DNA of 8,600 nt, from the NCBI GenBank assembly GCA_025464585.1, contig JAODGL010000151.1, forward strand, positions 1 to 8,600, read 5' to 3'. The DNA comes from Methanosarcinales archaeon. GTDB taxonomy: Archaea; Halobacteriota; Syntropharchaeia; Alkanophagales; Methanospirareceae. Positions within the stretch are counted from its first letter, which is position 1. Each line of letters opens with the position of its first letter. The translations under genes were made by a program, and so were the position numbers. Below are positions 5,083-8,600 of the stretch, piece after piece. The notes beneath the pieces were generated by a model. The model worked only from the letters and a program-made list of their open reading frames with translations. It did no database searches and had not been told where the DNA came from.

Positions 5083-6528
5083 TTAAAAGGTTTTTGATAT
5101 CTTTTCCATCAAAGATCTGCGAACTTCTTTTGGCTCCGCTTTTCCCCTCGTTTTTTTCATCACCTGCCCCACGAGGAAATGCAACGCTTCCTTTTTACCT
5201 GCTTTATAATCATCAACCGCGGCTCCATTCTCCTTTATTACTGCCAACACTGCCTTTTCTATCTCTGATGAACCTATACTTGCCAATCCTTTTCTCTTTA
5301 TTATCTCTTCGGGCTTACCCCCCCGGTCGAGCATCTCCCTTATTATTTCAGTTGCACCTCGCTCGGTAATCACGCCTCTTTTCAAATGATTTAGTATTGC
5401 AGCGAAATCATCTGCGGAAATCCTTTTTAATGCTTCACGCATGGAAATAGCGCGATAATTTAGCTCTCCCTTTAAAACATCCGCCACCCATGTAGCTCCC
5501 AACCTTGCATCCGTTTTTGATGCTACCTCTTCGTAGAAATTCGCTATATTTATGTCAAATGTGAGCGCATTCGCATGCTCCATCGTGATGGAATACTGTG
5601 CGATGAATCGCCTTTTCTTTTCGTCCGGGAGTTCTGGTATCTCCTTCCTTATCTCCCCTACCATGTCAGAAATACGAATAGGCACAAGGTCAGGTTCTGG
5701 GAAGTATCTGTAATCATGCTCAAACTCTTTCGTCCGCATAGAAAGCGTTATGCCACGCACTTCGTCATAATGCCTCGTCTCTTGCTTTACTTCGAGACCG
5801 CGGCGCAATAAATTCTTTTGCCTCGTTATCTCGAAAGATAAAGCGCGCTCCACACCCTTATAAGAAGAAATGTTCTTTACTTCTGCCCTTTCTCCTCCTC
5901 CCACCGATATATTCGCATCAACTCGCATCGCACCTTCCAGGTCGCCCTCAAATACGCCCAAATATTCCAATATGCTCCTCAACTTACCTAAAAATACACG
6001 TGCCTCTTTTGGCGACCTCAAGTCAGGCTCGGTCACTATCTCCACTAACGGTATTCCCGACCTGTTATAATCAACCAGAGAATATTTCGCAGTATCTATC
6101 GTCCCCTTGTACACCAACCTACCAGGGTCTTCCTCCATGTGCACCCTTCTTATTCTTATCTCTCTCTCTTTACCACCTGCACTTTCTATTCTCACGAGCC
6201 CATTTAATGCAATGGGGAAATCATATTGCGTAATCTGGAAACCCTTAGGAAGATCGGGATAATAATAATTCTTCCGGTAGAAGATTATTTCGGGTTGCAC
6301 TTCACAACCCAATGCAAGTGCCACTTTTATACCATATCTGACTGCTTGCTCGTTCACCACAGGCAAAGCTCCTGGTAAGCCCAGGCACGTTGCGCACACG
6401 TGCGTGTTTGGTTCGGAATTGTGATAGTCAGTAGGGCAAGGGCAGAATAATTTCGACTTCGTAAGCAGTTGTGCATGGCATTCTAAACCTATTTTCACAC
6501 CATTTGTATCTGTGATTTTGCTTTTCAT
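5083..6528 (-). CDS. gatB: Aspartyl/glutamyl-tRNA(Asn/Gln) amidotransferase subunit B
   Basis: GatB is the kinase/tRNA-binding subunit of GatCAB, which converts mischarged Asp-tRNA(Asn) (or Glu-tRNA(Gln)) to the amide in the cytoplasm. In Archaea Gln-tRNA is made by GatDE, so the Asn route is the likely role here. The 481 residues cover the whole family length. The sequence shows the N-terminal GLECHAQL (14-21), the zinc-type cysteine set C29, C31, C45, C48 (CPCP and CATC), the active-site signature KNYYYPDLPKGFQITQY (86-102), and DYNRSGIPLVEIVTEPDL further in. It ends with the helical YqeY-like domain that contacts the tRNA. The canonical GLEIHVQL is altered to C17 and A19 here. The ATG at 6528 has no SD, so the mRNA may be leaderless or short-leadered. 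gatA and gatC are not adjacent, as is usual in Archaea. It is divergent from rps19e, with 85 bp between. Confidence 0.95.
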   Translation of the reverse strand: MKSKITDTNGVKIGLECHAQLLTKSKLFCPCPTDYHNSEPNTHVCATCLGLPGALPVVNEQAVRYGIKVALALGCEVQPEIIFYRKNYYYPDLPKGFQITQYDFPIALNGLVRIESAGGKEREIRIRRVHMEEDPGRLVYKGTIDTAKYSLVDYNRSGIPLVEIVTEPDLRSPKEARVFLGKLRSILEYLGVFEGDLEGAMRVDANISVGGGERAEVKNISSYKGVERALSFEITRQKNLLRRGLEVKQETRHYDEVRGITLSMRTKEFEHDYRYFPEPDLVPIRISDMVGEIRKEIPELPDEKKRRFIAQYSITMEHANALTFDINIANFYEEVASKTDARLGATWVADVLKGELNYRAISMREALKRISADDFAAILNHLKRGVITERGATEIIREMLDRGGKPEEIIKRKGLASIGSSEIEKAVLAVIKENGAAVDDYKAGKKEALHFLVGQVMKKTRGKAEPKEVRRSLMEKISKTF

Positions 6529-6613
6529 TTTTCATTTGTATTTGAACCACGGGAGTACATTTTATTTTTATTCCATAAGTTTTTTTATGCCTTAAGGGGA
6601 TAGAGATAATAAA
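6529..6613. promoter_or_regulatory. Divergent promoter region between gatB and rps19e
   Basis: This A/T-rich 85-bp gap must hold both promoters. For gatB (minus) the candidate box is TAAAAATAAAAT around 6560-6571, which would start transcription near 6540 with a leader of about 12 nt. For rps19e (plus) the candidate is TTTTTTTATG around 6580-6589, starting near 6610, just before the ATG at 6614. Neither box is a strong consensus. AAGGGGAT at 6594-6601 is SD-like but sits unusually far (12 nt) from the ATG. Confidence 0.35.
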
Positions 6614-7066
6614 ATGACAACGGTATACGACGTACCGCCGGGTGAACTGGTGAAGTTAGCAGCGGAGAAATTGAAGAAGAACAAGGCTATCCGGATGCCA
6701 AAGTGGGCTATGGATGTAAAAAAGGGAGCGAGCAAAGAATTACCACCGCAGGATACAGACTGGTGGTGGGTGAGGTGTGCATCTGTGCTACGGCAAATAT
6801 ACATACATGGACCGGTAGGGGTATCGCGGCTGCGCACGTATTACGGTGGCAGAGTTAGAAGGGGAGCAAAGCCAGAGAGATTCAGAGAAGCTTCAGGGAA
6901 GATAATAAGAGCGGTTCTTTTGCAATTAGAGCAGGCAGGGTATGTAATTAAACCAGAAAAAGGAAAAAAGGGACGAATAATATCGCCGAAAGGGCAATCT
7001 TTCCTCGATGACATCGCGCATGAAATAAAGAGTTCACAAAACGCAAAACAAAATGAAGGTGAGTAA
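6614..7066 (+). CDS. rps19e: Small ribosomal subunit protein eS19 (S19e)
   Basis: S19e is a 30S ribosomal protein shared by Archaea and eukaryotes; the eukaryotic homologue is needed for small-subunit rRNA maturation. The 150-residue product has full family length and is strongly basic. Recognisable segments are the N-terminal YDVPPGELVKLAAEKLK (5-21), the tryptophan-rich WWWVRCASVLRQIY (50-63), the conserved core GPVGVSRLRTYYGGRVRRG (67-84) and the C-terminal QLEQAGYV-IK followed by RIISPKGQSFLDDIA. The stretch 137-150 is hydrophilic and probably disordered. It starts at the first ATG, where the family pattern begins, with no close SD. The PDCD5-like gene follows after 2 nt, a pair conserved across Archaea. 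Confidence 0.95.
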   Translation: MTTVYDVPPGELVKLAAEKLKKNKAIRMPKWAMDVKKGASKELPPQDTDWWWVRCASVLRQIYIHGPVGVSRLRTYYGGRVRRGAKPERFREASGKIIRAVLLQLEQAGYVIKPEKGKKGRIISPKGQSFLDDIAHEIKSSQNAKQNEGE

Positions 7067-7068
7067 AG

Positions 7069-7401
7069 ATGGCAAGCGAAGAGGAATTAGAGGAGATAAA
7101 GAGGAGAAAGTATGAGCAGATGCTGCAAGCACAGGCAGGGGCTGCGGAAGAGGAAGGGAGAAGGAAAGAGATAGAAGAGGCAAAGAGGAATATTATCAGG
7201 CAGATTCTTACATCAGAAGCAAGGGAGAGGCTAAATAACATAAGAATGGCAAAGCCCGAATTTGCAGAACAGTTGGAGAATCAGCTAATAGCATTAGCGC
7301 AAAGCGGAAGGATAAAAAGTGTGATAAATGATGCCCAGTTGAAGGAAATCCTGCGCCAGATTATGCCGAAGAAGCGCGAAATTTCTATAAAAAGGATATA
7401 A
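7069..7401 (+). CDS. PDCD5/TFAR19-type DNA-binding protein
   Basis: This 110-residue protein belongs to the PDCD5 family, found in Archaea and eukaryotes. Archaeal members bind DNA in vitro, but their cellular role is unclear. The first 45 residues form a charged, helical N-terminal arm (EEELEEIKRRKYEQMLQAQ). The compact helical-bundle core follows: RQILTSEARERLNNIRMAKPE with the family's LT-x-EARERL pattern, then IALAQSGRI and ILRQIMPKKREI near the end. Translation is set by AAGGTGAG at 7056-7063, which overlaps the end of rps19e and lies 5 nt before the ATG. The S19e stop is 2 nt away, so the two are co-transcribed and probably coupled. Confidence 0.92.
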   Translation: MASEEELEEIKRRKYEQMLQAQAGAAEEEGRRKEIEEAKRNIIRQILTSEARERLNNIRMAKPEFAEQLENQLIALAQSGRIKSVINDAQLKEILRQIMPKKREISIKRI

Positions 7402-7414
7402 TATGTGAGTCAAT

Positions 7415-7433
7415 CTCTTTTCTACTAAAAGAG
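7415..7433 (+). terminator. Perfect stem-loop after the PDCD5-like gene, possible 3' end
   Basis: CTCTTTT (7415-7421), loop CTACT, then AAAAGAG (7427-7433) form a perfect 7-bp stem with a 5-nt loop, 13 nt after the PDCD5-like stop. A T5 run at 7444-7448 and further T-rich tracts follow, which suits archaeal T-tract termination. The stem is mostly A-U, so its stability is modest and a transcription-termination role is inference. Termination here would separate the ribosomal operon from the LeuA-family gene. Confidence 0.4.
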
Positions 7434-7474
7434 CTCGAATAAATTTTTCATAAATGCTTTTATTGAAACAAATG

Positions 7475-7491
7475 AGAAACGGATTTAAAAA
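7475..7491 (+). promoter_or_regulatory. Possible promoter of the LeuA-family gene
   Basis: GAAACG followed by GATTTAAAAA (box 7484-7491) resembles a purine-rich BRE plus TATA box. Predicted initiation about 25 nt downstream is near 7512, giving a leader of roughly 20 nt to the ATG at 7534. No other gene or RNA was seen in the 132 bp from 7402 to 7533. The SD is weak (GAAGAGAT just before the ATG). Confidence 0.4.
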
Positions 7492-7533
7492 TCATTTTTA
7501 AAGATTAAAGCGAAGAATAAAAATAGAAGAGAT

Positions 7534-8600
7534 ATGTACGAAAAGGACAGGGTAATAGAAGTATTTGATACGACATTGAGAGATGGAGAACAGACGCCCG
7601 GCATTTCGTTTACTAAAGAGCAAAAGAGAACGATTGCACGGCAGTTGGACAAGCTTGGCGTGGACATAATAGAAGCAGGAACTCCGATTACGTCAAAGGA
7701 GGAGAAGGAGGTGGTGAAGCTTATCTGTGATGAGGGTCTATCAGCAAAGATATGCGGACTGGCAAGGGTACTGACCACGGATATTGATGCTTGTATTGAT
7801 TGTGGCGTTGATATGGTCCATATATTCGTGCCTTCTTCAAAAATTCAGCGCGAACACACGACAAAGATGAGCGAAGCGGAGGTGAAAGAGCAAGCATATA
7901 AGATGACGAGGTATGTCAAGGAACATGGTTTTGCGTGCATGTTCTCTGCAATGGATGCAACACGGACGAAACTGGATTTTCTGATTGATCTGTATAAAAC
8001 TGCGGAAGAAGCAGGTGCAGACATCTTAAATGTGCCTGATACGGTGGGCATAAGCGAACCGTTTGCGATGTACGAACTTGTGGGTGAGATATATCGTGCC
8101 GTAGAAGTTCCGATCAGCATACACTGCCATAATGACTTCGGTCTGGCGGTAGCGAACAGTCTGGCGGGAGTGAAAGCAGGTGCTTCGCAAGTTCAGGTAT
8201 CGGTGAACGGGATAGGAGAGAGAGCGGGGAATGCAGACCTCGTTGAGACGGTGATGAGTTTGAACTCGATTTACCGGCTGAAAACAAGGATAAAAACTGA
8301 ATATTTGTTCGAGACATCAAAGCTTATTGAGCGCTTAACAGGTATTCAAATCCCGGTCACAAAACCCGTGGTTGGCGAGAATGCATTCTCTCATGAATCC
8401 GGGATACATGCGCACGGCGTGATAGTGAAGAGTGACACATTTGAGCCCGGGATAATGACACCGGAGATGGTAGGGCACAGAAGGCGAATCGTGCTTGGAA
8501 AGCACACAGGAAAACACTCGATAGAGAAGAAATTATCGGAAATTGGGATGTTTCCGCCGAAGGAACAGGTGGATGAGATACTCGAAAGGGTGAAGGAACT
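7534..8600 (+). CDS. 2-isopropylmalate/citramalate/homocitrate synthase family enzyme, 3' end beyond window
   Basis: This enzyme family condenses acetyl-CoA with a 2-oxo acid in the cytoplasm (LeuA: leucine; CimA: isoleucine via citramalate; AksA: coenzyme B and biotin-like chains). Only 355 codons are visible; the family is usually 380-510 residues. Visible motifs are FDTTLRDGEQTPGISF (11-26), with R16 and D17 of the catalytic set, then HCHNDFG (197-203) with the two metal-ligand histidines, NGIGERAGN (225-233), and the linker end SGIHAHGV (289-296) and GKHTGKHS (322-329). The segment usually reading S-A-E-D-A-[ST]-R here is SAMDATR (138-144), with Met at 140 where Glu is typical. The C-terminal regulatory domain that would separate LeuA/CimA from AksA is cut off, so the substrate cannot be assigned. 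The lone gene has no leuCD or aks neighbours in view. Confidence 0.88.
   Translation, partial: MYEKDRVIEVFDTTLRDGEQTPGISFTKEQKRTIARQLDKLGVDIIEAGTPITSKEEKEVVKLICDEGLSAKICGLARVLTTDIDACIDCGVDMVHIFVPSSKIQREHTTKMSEAEVKEQAYKMTRYVKEHGFACMFSAMDATRTKLDFLIDLYKTAEEAGADILNVPDTVGISEPFAMYELVGEIYRAVEVPISIHCHNDFGLAVANSLAGVKAGASQVQVSVNGIGERAGNADLVETVMSLNSIYRLKTRIKTEYLFETSKLIERLTGIQIPVTKPVVGENAFSHESGIHAHGVIVKSDTFEPGIMTPEMVGHRRRIVLGKHTGKHSIEKKLSEIGMFPPKEQVDEILERVKE

Noticed and set aside
7431..7436. GAGCTC palindrome overlapping the 3' stem-loop
   Set aside because: A 6-bp palindrome is expected by chance at this length, and no second copy was seen nearby.

Overview
The window reads as a euryarchaeal chromosome segment. 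Eukaryote-type ribosomal protein S19e is followed by a PDCD5-type DNA-binding protein, a pairing specific to Archaea. A/T-rich TATA-like boxes sit just upstream of several genes, and strong Shine-Dalgarno (SD) motifs occur inside operons. An archaeal-type member of the LeuA/CimA/AksA family is also present. A System I cytochrome c maturation locus narrows the guess to cytochrome-c-using anaerobic lineages such as ANME-1/Methanophagales, Syntrophoarchaeales-like groups or Archaeoglobales. That placement is inference; no phylogenetic marker was compared.

Layout. (1) 1-2680 is a cytochrome c maturation region. ccmC (minus strand, 3' end cut by the window edge) lies downstream of a small DUF4258/DUF2283 gene pair on the same strand. 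ccmA and ccmB run divergently on the plus strand. CcmA and CcmB form the ABC transporter that, with CcmC, loads heme onto the chaperone CcmE. The two-gene insert has the architecture of a toxin-antitoxin-like module and is the most curious part of the window. (2) 2726-4707 (minus) is a two-gene operon, an iron-type alcohol dehydrogenase followed with a 4-nt ATGA overlap by an SppA-family membrane-anchored serine peptidase, with a recognisable promoter and SD. (3) 4763-6528 (minus) holds an unrecognised two-TM small protein downstream of gatB, a subunit of the tRNA-dependent amidotransferase. (4) 6614-7401 (plus) holds rps19e and the PDCD5-like gene, 2 nt apart, followed by a stem-loop. (5) 7534-8600 (plus) holds the first 355 codons of an isopropylmalate/citramalate/homocitrate synthase family gene that runs off the right edge.

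Coding density is high. The longest stretch without a gene is the 132 bp at 7402-7533, and no gap exceeds 300 bp. I found no tRNA, rRNA, CRISPR array, insertion sequence or long repeat. Everything is ordinary archaeal gene content except three points: the DUF4258/DUF2283 insert in the ccm locus, a Met in place of the usual active-site Glu in the LeuA-family enzyme, and the break in the usual S19e-PDCD5-L39e-L31e gene order.
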